The translations under genes were made by a program, and so were the position numbers. DNA of 59,827 bases from Candidatus Tepidifontimicrobium thermophilum (GTDB lineage Bacteria > Sysuimicrobiota > Sysuimicrobiia > Sysuimicrobiales > Sysuimicrobiaceae): the NCBI GenBank assembly GCA_031296405.1, contig JAVKKH010000015.1, positions 1 through 59,827 of the forward strand, read 5' to 3'. Shown in pieces: positions 53,508 through 59,827 of this stretch; positions within the stretch are counted from its first letter, which is position 1; each line of letters opens with the position of its first letter. The notes under the pieces were generated by a model. The model did not search any database. It was given only the letters and a program-made list of their open reading frames with translations, and was not told the origin of the DNA.

Positions 53508-56153
53508 CTACACGTCCCGCAGCTGGTCGCCCAAGGCCGCCTGCGCGGCGGCCAGGCGGGCGATGGGCACCCGGTACGGCGAGCAGGACACGTAGTCTAG
53601 ACCTGCGGCGTGGCAGAACTTCACGCTGGCCGGCTCTCCCCCGTGCTCCCCGCAGATGCCCACCACCAAGTCCGGTCGCGTGCGGCGGCCGCGCTCGGTC
53701 CCAAGCCTCACCAGCTGCCCGACCCCGTCAGTGTCCAACACCTGGAAGGGGTCCTCGGGCAGCAGCTTGGTGTCCAGGTAGCGGGGCAGGAACCGGCCCG
53801 CGTCGTCCCGGCTCATGCCGAAGGTGAACTGCGTGAGGTCGTTGGTACCGAAGCTGAAGAACTCCGCCACCTCCGCCACCCGGTCCGCCAGGAGGGCCGC
53901 CCGCGGGACCTCTACCATGGTCCCTACCTTGTAGTGGATGCGCTGCCCGGTGCGCTGCTGCACTTCCTCCGCCACCCGCCGCACGATCTCCGCCTGCTGC
54001 CGGAGCTCGCTCGCGTCCGACACCAGCGGGATCATCACCTCAGGCTCCACGTGCACGCCCTCCGCCTGGCAGGCGGCCGCGGCCTCGAAGATGGCCCGGG
54101 CCTGCATCTCCGTGATCTCCGGGTAGAGGATGCCCAGCCGGCAGCCCCGCAGGCCCATCATGGGGTTGAACTCCCGCAGCTGCGCCACCTTCTGGCGCAG
54201 GACCTCCGGGCTCACCCCGATGCGCCGCGCGGTCTCCTGGATGGCCGCTTCGTCTGCAGGCAGGAACTCGTGAAGGGGCGGATCGAGGGTCCGGATGGTG
54301 ACCGGATAGCCGTCCATGGCGCGGAAGATTTCCATAAAGTCCTGCCGCTGCAGCGGCTCCAGCTTCGCCAGCGCCGCCCGACGCTCCTCCGGACGGGTCG
54401 CCACGATCATCTCCCGCATGGCGTAGATGCGGTCGCCCTCGAAGAACATGTGCTCCGTGCGGCACAGCCCGATGCCTTCTGCCCCAAACTCCCTCGCCTT
54501 GCGCGCGTCCTTGGGCGTGTCCGCGTTCGCCCGCACCCCGAGCTTGCGGAACCGGTCCGCCCACTCCATGAAGACGGCAAACTCGCCCGCCAGCTGCGGC
54601 TCTTGGGTGGGCAGCTCGCCCACGAACACCTCCCCCGTACTCCCGTCCACGGTGATCCACGTGCCCTCCTCCAGCAGCCGGCCGTTGACCTGCACGCGCC
54701 GCGCCTGTGGGTCCACCACCAGCTCCTCGGCCCCCACCACGCACGGCTTGCCCATGCCGCGCGCCACCACCGCCGCGTGGGACGTCATCCCGCCCCGCGC
54801 GGTCAGGATGGCTTGGGACACCACCATCCCGTGGAAGTCCTCCGGGGTGGTCTCACTGCGGACCAGGATCACCCGCTCGCCGGCGCTGGCCAGCTCCTCC
54901 GCCCGGTCCGGGTCCAGGACCATGCGGCCGCTGGCCGCCCCGGGGGAGGCGGGCAGGCCCCGGGTGAGGTACTGGCCGTTTTCGTGCGCGTGCTGGCGCG
55001 CCTGCTCGTCCACCGTGGGGTGCAGGAGCTGAGCGAGCAGCTCCGGTTCGACCCGCAACACCGCGGTGCGCTCGTCGATCAACCCCTCCCGCACCATGTC
55101 CACCGCGATCCGCACAGCGGCGGCTCCCGTCCGCTTCCCGGCCCGGGTCTGGAGCATCCACAGCTTTCCGCGCTCGATGGTGAACTCCACGTCCTGCACG
55201 TCGCGGTAGTGGCGCTCCAGGCGCTGGGCCACCTCCACGAACTCGCGGTACACCTCGGGCATCTCCCGGGCCAGGTCGTCCAGGGGCTTGGGCGTGCGGA
55301 TCCCGGCCACCACGTCCTCCCCCTGCGCGTTCGGCAGGTACTCCCCGTACAGCCGCTTCTCACCCGTGGCGGGGTTCCGGGTGAACGCCACCCCGGTGGC
55401 GGAGTCCCAGCCCAGGTTGCCGAAGACCATGGCCTGCACGTTCACCGCGGTGCCCAGGTCGTCGGGAATCCGGTGGACCCGCCGGTAGTCCACCGCCCGC
55501 CGGCCCATCCACGATCCGAACACCGCGCCGATGGCCAAGCGCAGCTGTTCGTACGGGTCCTGCGGGAAGTCCTGGCCGGTGTGCTCCCGGATGATGGCCT
55601 TAAACTGCTCCGCGATCTCCCGCAGCTCCTCCGCGGTGAGATCCGTGTCCTGCCGCCGCTGGCCGTCCCGCTGCTTGTAGGCCTCGAGGACCTCGTCGAA
55701 CCTCTCACCCGGTACGCCGAGGACGATACGCCCGAACATCTGGAGGAAGCGGCGGTACGCGTCGTACGCGAAACGCGGGTCTTGTGCCATGCGGCTCAAG
55801 CCCTCTACCGTCCGGTCGTTCAGCCCCAGGTTCAGGACGGTGTCCATCATCCCGGGCATGCTGAACTTGGCCCCGGAGCGCACGGACACCAGCAGCGGCT
55901 GGTCCGGGTCCCCGAACCGCCGCCCCATGCGCTCCTCCACCTCCCGCAGGGCGTCCTGGACTTCCTCCCACAGCCCGGGCGGGAACTGACGGCCCAGGCG
56001 GTAGTACTCCCGGCAAGCCTCCGTGGTGACGGTGAAACCCGGCGGCACAGGGACCCCGATCCGGGTCATCTCCGCAAGGCCGGCCCCCTTTCCACCCAGC
56101 AGGTCCCTCATCTGGGCGTCGCCCTCCCAGAACATGTAGACCCACCTGCGCAT
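53508..56153 (-). CDS. ppdK: Pyruvate, phosphate dikinase
   Basis: Interconverts pyruvate, ATP and phosphate with PEP, AMP and pyrophosphate. The 881-residue protein has the ATP-grasp N-terminal domain (GGKGAGLAEM, VRSGAKFSMPGMMDTVLNLG split, NLGWDSATGVAFTRNPATGE), the phospho-His domain (GGMTSHAAVVARGMGKPCVV) and the C-terminal PEP/pyruvate barrel with the catalytic Cys in GICGEHGG. ATG 56153 has GGAGGGA upstream. Together with the membrane pyrophosphatase it fits pyrophosphate-based energy metabolism. Confidence 0.97.
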   Translation of the reverse strand: MRRWVYMFWEGDAQMRDLLGGKGAGLAEMTRIGVPVPPGFTVTTEACREYYRLGRQFPPGLWEEVQDALREVEERMGRRFGDPDQPLLVSVRSGAKFSMPGMMDTVLNLGLNDRTVEGLSRMAQDPRFAYDAYRRFLQMFGRIVLGVPGERFDEVLEAYKQRDGQRRQDTDLTAEELREIAEQFKAIIREHTGQDFPQDPYEQLRLAIGAVFGSWMGRRAVDYRRVHRIPDDLGTAVNVQAMVFGNLGWDSATGVAFTRNPATGEKRLYGEYLPNAQGEDVVAGIRTPKPLDDLAREMPEVYREFVEVAQRLERHYRDVQDVEFTIERGKLWMLQTRAGKRTGAAAVRIAVDMVREGLIDERTAVLRVEPELLAQLLHPTVDEQARQHAHENGQYLTRGLPASPGAASGRMVLDPDRAEELASAGERVILVRSETTPEDFHGMVVSQAILTARGGMTSHAAVVARGMGKPCVVGAEELVVDPQARRVQVNGRLLEEGTWITVDGSTGEVFVGELPTQEPQLAGEFAVFMEWADRFRKLGVRANADTPKDARKAREFGAEGIGLCRTEHMFFEGDRIYAMREMIVATRPEERRAALAKLEPLQRQDFMEIFRAMDGYPVTIRTLDPPLHEFLPADEAAIQETARRIGVSPEVLRQKVAQLREFNPMMGLRGCRLGILYPEITEMQARAIFEAAAACQAEGVHVEPEVMIPLVSDASELRQQAEIVRRVAEEVQQRTGQRIHYKVGTMVEVPRAALLADRVAEVAEFFSFGTNDLTQFTFGMSRDDAGRFLPRYLDTKLLPEDPFQVLDTDGVGQLVRLGTERGRRTRPDLVVGICGEHGGEPASVKFCHAAGLDYVSCSPYRVPIARLAAAQAALGDQLRDV

Positions 56154-56189
56154 TGGCTTCCCTCCAGGTCCTTGGGGGTTTCCACACCC

Positions 56190-56218
56190 AGTGTAGCGGC
56201 CTCTGGCGGCGGTGTCAG
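56190..56218 (-). promoter_or_regulatory. Promoter of ppdK-sfsA-GGDEF
   Basis: -35 CTGACA (56218-56213) and -10 TACACT (56195-56190) on the minus strand, 17-nt spacer, about 37 nt before the ppdK start. Confidence 0.6.
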
Positions 56219-56301
56219 ACACCGGGAGGAGGTGAGCGTCCCGACGAGGAATAGGGGAAAAGGCTTCTTTTCGCACCACAACCTCAAGGGGGTGGACGAA
56301 C

Positions 56302-57327
56302 GTGAGGCGCCCGAGCGCGCTGGCTATCGCGTTGCTGGTCGTGGGGTTGCTGGCCGCGTCAGCGCCCGGCCAGTACAAGCCCGAGTTCAAGATGAGCGTG
56401 GTCGTCGGCCCCGCGGGTCCGTGGGGAGAGGCGGCCACGCGGTTCTCGGAACTCGTGCGGGAGCGCACCCAGGGCCGGATCAACGTGAAACCCTACTTCG
56501 CCGGACAGCTGTTCGCAGGTCGGCAGACCACGGAGTTCCTCCTCCTGGTCCAGGGGGTGGCGGACTTTGCCATCGGGTCCACCATCAACTGGTCCCCTCA
56601 GGTCAAGGAGCTGAACCTGTTCTCCCTGCCCTTCCTGTTCCCCGGGGACAAAGCCTACCGGGCCCTGGACGCAGTCCAGCAGAGCGAGGTGGGCAAGCGG
56701 CTGTTCCAGATCATCGAGTCCAAGGGGGTCGTCCCCCTCGCCTGGGGCGAGAACGGCTTCCGCCAGCTCACCAACTCCGTCCGGCCGGTGCGCAGGCCCG
56801 CGGACCTGCAGAACCTGAAGATCCGGGTGGTGGGCTCGCCCATCTTCATCGACATCTTCCGCTTCCTGGGCGCCAACCCCGTGAGCATGAACTGGGCGGA
56901 GGCGCAGACGGCCTTCGCGCAGGGGACCGTGGACGGTCAGGAGAACCCGGTGAACTCCGTGATCATCCCCTTCAAGCTGTGGACCACCCAGAAGTACATC
57001 ACGGTGTGGAACTACGTGGTGGACCCCCTGATCCTGGGCATGTCCAAGCAGTCCTGGGACGCCCTCTCTGCCCAGGACAAGGACATCGTCCGGCGCACCG
57101 CCCTGGAGGTGATGGCCCGGCAGAAGCGGGAGGCCCGGGCCGGCCTGGAGGGCTCCCTGGAGGCGTTGGAGACCCTCCGCAAGAACGGGATGGAGGTCAT
57201 CGTGCTGACCCCGGAGGAGGTGGAGGCCTTCCGGCAGGCCACCCTGCCCGTGTATCGCAAGTGGAAGCAGGAGATCGGCCGCACCCTGGTGGAGGCCGCG
57301 GAGAAGGTGGTGCAGAACACCCGCTAG
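56302..57327 (+). CDS. dctP: TRAP substrate-binding protein (DctP), Sec type
   Basis: Extracytoplasmic binding protein of 341 residues with a Sec signal peptide (RRPSALAIALLVVGLLAASA, cleavage near 22). It belongs to the C4-dicarboxylate-type DctP family: SLPFLFPG, AWGENGFRQLTNS, LKIRVVGSP with the carboxylate-binding Arg, QTAFAQGTVDGQENP. GTG 56302 follows GGGGGTGG. It differs clearly from the Tat-type TRAP protein at 26-27 kb, so the two systems carry different ligands. Confidence 0.93.
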   Translation: MRRPSALAIALLVVGLLAASAPGQYKPEFKMSVVVGPAGPWGEAATRFSELVRERTQGRINVKPYFAGQLFAGRQTTEFLLLVQGVADFAIGSTINWSPQVKELNLFSLPFLFPGDKAYRALDAVQQSEVGKRLFQIIESKGVVPLAWGENGFRQLTNSVRPVRRPADLQNLKIRVVGSPIFIDIFRFLGANPVSMNWAEAQTAFAQGTVDGQENPVNSVIIPFKLWTTQKYITVWNYVVDPLILGMSKQSWDALSAQDKDIVRRTALEVMARQKREARAGLEGSLEALETLRKNGMEVIVLTPEEVEAFRQATLPVYRKWKQEIGRTLVEAAEKVVQNTR

Positions 57328-57340
57328 CCAGGGGGAGCAC

Positions 57341-57835
57341 GTGTCGCGGAACGGCCGCGCAGGAGTACCGGGGCGCTGGCTGGACGTCTTCGAGGAGGCG
57401 GGGCTCGTCCTCCTCTTCGTGGCCATGTTCGGCATCGCGTTTGCCAACGTGATCACCCGGTACTTCCTGCGCTACGCCCTGGCCTTCACCGAAGAGATCG
57501 TCCTGGCCGCCTTCGTGTGGGCCACCCTCCTGGGCGCCTCCGTGGCCTTCCGCCGGGGCGCCCACCTGGCCTTCACCTTCGTGGTGGACCACCTCCCCCG
57601 GCGCGGCCGGCGCGCGGCCCTGTGGGTCTCCACGGCAGCGACCGGCGTGCTGTGCGTCGCCCTGGCCTACTACGGCGTCCAGCAGGTCCGCCTGGAGCAG
57701 CAGCTGGGTTCCACCACGGAAGCCCTGGCGCTGCCCCAGTGGTGGTACACCCTCGGGGTCCCCGTGCTCGCTGTGGTGATGGTCCTCCGGGCGTTGCAGG
57801 CAGCGCTCCACGTGGACCGCTCCTTGCGCGGATGA
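57341..57835 (+). CDS. dctQ: TRAP transporter small permease (DctQ)
   Basis: A 164-residue membrane protein with four hydrophobic segments and the DctQ motif YALAFTEEIVLAAFVWATLLGASVAFRRGAHL split across helix two. GTG 57341 has GGGGGAG upstream. Its TGA overlaps the dctM ATG (ATGA). Confidence 0.93.
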   Translation: MSRNGRAGVPGRWLDVFEEAGLVLLFVAMFGIAFANVITRYFLRYALAFTEEIVLAAFVWATLLGASVAFRRGAHLAFTFVVDHLPRRGRRAALWVSTAATGVLCVALAYYGVQQVRLEQQLGSTTEALALPQWWYTLGVPVLAVVMVLRALQAALHVDRSLRG

Positions 57836-59115
57836 CCGCGACCCTGGCCTTCTTCGGCCTGTTCGTGCTCCTGCTGGCCCTGGGCGCGCCGATCCTGACC
57901 GCAGTGGGTGCCGCTGGCCTGGCGTTTCTGTGGACCCACGGGCTCGGGGTGCAGGTGATGGCGGCCAACGTGTACTCCAACATCGCCAAGTTCCCCCTCC
58001 TCGCCATCCCGTTCTTCATCCTCGCAGGCTACGTCCTGGACCGGGTCGGCGTGTCCCGCAAGCTGGTGGACCTGCTGAGTCTCCTCATCGGCCCGGTCCC
58101 CGGTGGCCTGGCCCTCGTGGCTGTGGGCGGCTGCGTGCTGTTCGGCGCCATCTCGGGGACCGGCCCCGCGGACACCGCGGCCATCGGTACCCTCATGATC
58201 CCCGCCATGGTCCGCCGTGGCTACGACGTCAGCTTCGCGGCTGCGGTGGTGGCCGCCGCTGCCACCACCGACGTCCTCATCCCGCCCAGCGTCGCCTTCG
58301 TGGTCTACGGGGTCATCACCCAGACCTCCGTGCCCCGGCTGTTCGCCGCCGGCGTGGTACCCGGCCTGCTGATGGGGGCGGCCCTAGCCATCCCCGTCTA
58401 CCTCATCAGCCGGCGCCGGGGCTGGGGCGGAGACCGCTGGGGTACCCTGCCCGAGATCGCCCGGGCCACCTGGGACGCCAAGTGGGGCCTGCTGGCCCCC
58501 GTGGTCATCCTGGGTGGGATCTACAGCGGGATCTTCACCCCCACGGAGGCCGCGGTGGTGGGCGTGGCCTACGGGCTCTTTGTGGGCCTCGTGGTCCAGC
58601 GGAACGTGACCTTGCGGGACCTGTACGACACCTTCCTCGAGGCGGGCGTGGCCTCTGCCGTGGTCATGTCCGTGGTGGCCTTCGCGGGCCTGTACTCCTG
58701 GACGGGCGCCACCCTCGGCGTCATGGACCAAGCCGCCAAGGCGGTGGCCGGCCTCACCGACAGCCCCTACGTCCTTCTGCTCCTCCTGAACGGCCTTTTC
58801 CTGCTGGCGGGGATGGCCCTGGACGCCATCTCCATCTTCTACGTGTTCCTTCCCATCCTGATGCCCGTGATGGCGAAGTTCGGCTGGGACCCCGTGTGGT
58901 TTGGGGTGGTGATGGCCGTCAACCTGTCCATCGGCACCCTCACGCCACCCGTAGCCCTGAACCTGTACGTGGCCTCCCACATCGCCAAAGCCCCCCTGGG
59001 CCAGATCGCCAGGGCTGTGCTCCCCCTGCTGGCGTCCCTGGTGGTAGTCCTGCTGCTGCTCACGTACTGCCCGGCCCTGTCCCTGTGGTTCCCCGACCTG
59101 CTCGGCGTCCGCTAG
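57832..59115 (+). CDS. dctM: TRAP transporter large permease (DctM)
   Basis: A 427-residue large subunit with about twelve hydrophobic segments: FPLLAIPFFILAGYVLDRVG, ISGTGPADTAAIGTLMIPAM, TTDVLIPPSVAFVVYG and IGTLTPPVALNLYVA. These are canonical DctM blocks, giving a complete second TRAP system (dctP-dctQ-dctM) on the plus strand. A 6-bp hairpin (CTGCCG/CGGCAG, near 59121-59137) follows the stop but has no T-run. Confidence 0.94.
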   Translation: MTATLAFFGLFVLLLALGAPILTAVGAAGLAFLWTHGLGVQVMAANVYSNIAKFPLLAIPFFILAGYVLDRVGVSRKLVDLLSLLIGPVPGGLALVAVGGCVLFGAISGTGPADTAAIGTLMIPAMVRRGYDVSFAAAVVAAAATTDVLIPPSVAFVVYGVITQTSVPRLFAAGVVPGLLMGAALAIPVYLISRRRGWGGDRWGTLPEIARATWDAKWGLLAPVVILGGIYSGIFTPTEAAVVGVAYGLFVGLVVQRNVTLRDLYDTFLEAGVASAVVMSVVAFAGLYSWTGATLGVMDQAAKAVAGLTDSPYVLLLLLNGLFLLAGMALDAISIFYVFLPILMPVMAKFGWDPVWFGVVMAVNLSIGTLTPPVALNLYVASHIAKAPLGQIARAVLPLLASLVVVLLLLTYCPALSLWFPDLLGVR

Positions 59116-59587
59116 CCGAGGCTGCCGTCCGACGGCAGAACAGCAGGTCCCTGCTCGCGCCAGCTGACCGATCGCCTCCCGCGGACCGAACTCCAGCTGC
59201 TGAACGAGAGCGCACCGAGGAAGGAGGCGCCGCAGCTGCGCCGCGTCCGGCGCCCTCCTCTGAGGGGCGGAGGTGTACCGGGCAGACCTGTTCTTACTTG
59301 ACAGCCCGTACGAGGAGTGGCAGCGTTAGCTCACGACGGCGATCGCGGACTCGACAGGGCGGGGCCGATCGCCGAAGCGCAGCCGGGATGCGCGGCGCTG
59401 AGGGGACGGCGGCCGCGAGGAAGCTGCTGGATCTCGCAGAGTGGCTGCGCGTCTGGACGCCGCCCTCCCCTTACGAGGGTTGACACCGCCTGCAACCCGC
59501 TAGACCTACCGGCCCGAACTTCCTGCGGAGTATACTTCCACCTGAGGGGTGCCAGCTCCAAGGTCTGGAATGGGTAGAGGGGGCGCC
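59116..59587 (+). other. 472-nt gap without a complete gene
   Basis: No convincing complete gene. Short peptide-like stretches can be read in different frames on the plus strand (ADLFLLDSPYEEWQR ending at a TAG near 59327-59329, and ARKLLDLAEWLRVWTP ending at the TGA at 59481-59483), which could be remnants of a decayed small gene, but this is weak. TTGACA at 59480-59485 and TATACT at 59531-59536 are visible; they are 45 nt apart and so do not form one promoter. TATACT may serve the gene starting at 59588. Confidence 0.35.
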
Positions 59588-59827
59588 ATGCGCGGAGCGG
59601 TTCTGGCAGTCCTGGCAACTCTGCTGCTGGCCAGCCTGCAAAGCCCAACCCCCGGCCAGGAGGACCGGCCCACCGTCATGGTGGTGGACTTCGCCGTATC
59701 CATCGGCTGGCCGTCCGCCTCGGAAATCGTCACGGACCGTGTCGTGGCGCGCCTGAGGGAAGAGGGCTCCGTGAGGGTCCTGTCTCGGGCGCAGACCCGT
59801 TCCGCTCTGGAAGCCGCACGGCTGGAC
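59588..59827 (+). CDS. Secreted CsgG/TolB-like protein (3' end outside window)
   Basis: The first 80 residues are visible. A signal peptide (RGAVLAVLATLLLASLQS, cleavage near the PGQ at 22-24) has no lipobox Cys. The mature part starts TVMVVDFAV and continues EIVTDRVVARLREEGSVRVLSRAQTRSALE with the pattern of the CsgG/LpoB-like fold, in which a beta strand ending in VVDF is followed by a helix and an LxxxG..V(L/V)(S/E)R segment. ATG 59588 has AGAGGGGG upstream. The function cannot be judged from the fragment. Confidence 0.65.
   Translation, partial: MRGAVLAVLATLLLASLQSPTPGQEDRPTVMVVDFAVSIGWPSASEIVTDRVVARLREEGSVRVLSRAQTRSALEAARLD

Noticed and set aside
53610..57452. A very long plus-strand open frame (about 1280 codons) across ppdK
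   Set aside because: It is antisense to ppdK and out of frame with dctP; the translation is His/Arg/Pro-rich without domains, as expected from GC-rich mirror frames.

Overview
This window is dense, GC-rich (roughly 70%) bacterial chromosome. Gene order is the best clue to the host. The run topA-xerC-hslV-hslU-rpsB-tsf-pyrH-frr-uppS-cdsA-dxr-rseP, the pair yifB-dprA, the run recO-glyQ-glyS, and dnaG-rpoD are all arranged as in Bacillota and their deep relatives, and a T-box leader precedes glyQ. Three other genes point away from an ordinary Firmicute: an archaeal-type S-adenosylmethionine synthetase, an F420 ligase (cofE) and an F420/luciferase-type oxidoreductase. I infer a deep-branching Terrabacteria lineage (for example a Limnochordia/Thermaerobacter-like Bacillota, or a candidate phylum such as CSP1-3/Sysuimicrobiota). 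This is inference from synteny, not a phylogeny.

Layout. (1) 1-14.3 kb, minus strand: topA, xerC, hslVU, then a new transcription start and rpsB-tsf-pyrH-frr-(PASTA-like small gene)-uppS-cdsA-dxr-rseP-mgtC-rhomboid, then the archaeal-type MAT with its own promoter. Many neighbours overlap by 1-4 nt. (2) 14.4-16.2 kb: cofE and, divergently, a CapA-like phosphatase. (3) 16.2-28.7 kb, minus: an accessory block of eleven co-directional genes: aldehyde dehydrogenase, TRAP transporter with a Tat-exported binding protein, glutamine-synthetase-like ligase, PuuD-like hydrolase, SDR, 2-aminoethylphosphonate-type ABC transporter, GntR/FadR regulator and DCC thiol oxidoreductase. It sits exactly between dprA and topA. 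(4) 28.8-31.4 kb: dprA and yifB. (5) 31.6-32.3 kb, plus: a HEPN/MNT pair whose MNT gene looks frameshifted. (6) 32.3-36.3 kb: aminotransferase, carbamate kinase, a DapB-like amine dehydrogenase, comF. (7) 36.3-44.6 kb, minus: LLM oxidoreductase, ahcY, rpoD, dnaG, membrane pyrophosphatase, dGTPase-like HD protein. (8) 44.6-50.4 kb, minus: glyS, glyQ under a T-box, a small membrane protein, recO, mgtE. (9) 50.4-56.2 kb: a RibD-C-like reductase (plus), then GAF-GAF-GGDEF, sfsA and ppdK (minus). (10) 56.3-59.8 kb, plus: a second, Sec-type TRAP transporter and the start of a CsgG-like secreted protein.

How the parts fit. The housekeeping blocks cover replication, translation, isoprenoid/phospholipid synthesis and DNA uptake/processing. 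The accessory block can be read as uptake plus gamma-glutamylation chemistry: a ligase caps an amine, the SDR and/or aldehyde dehydrogenase oxidise it, and the PuuD-like amidohydrolase releases glutamate and an amino acid. A classical PuuB oxidase is absent, so an amino-alcohol substrate is possible. A 19-nt sequence shared (one mismatch) by the upstream regions of yifB-dprA and comF is the best candidate for a new regulatory element. No tRNA, rRNA, CRISPR array, insertion sequence or prophage was seen.
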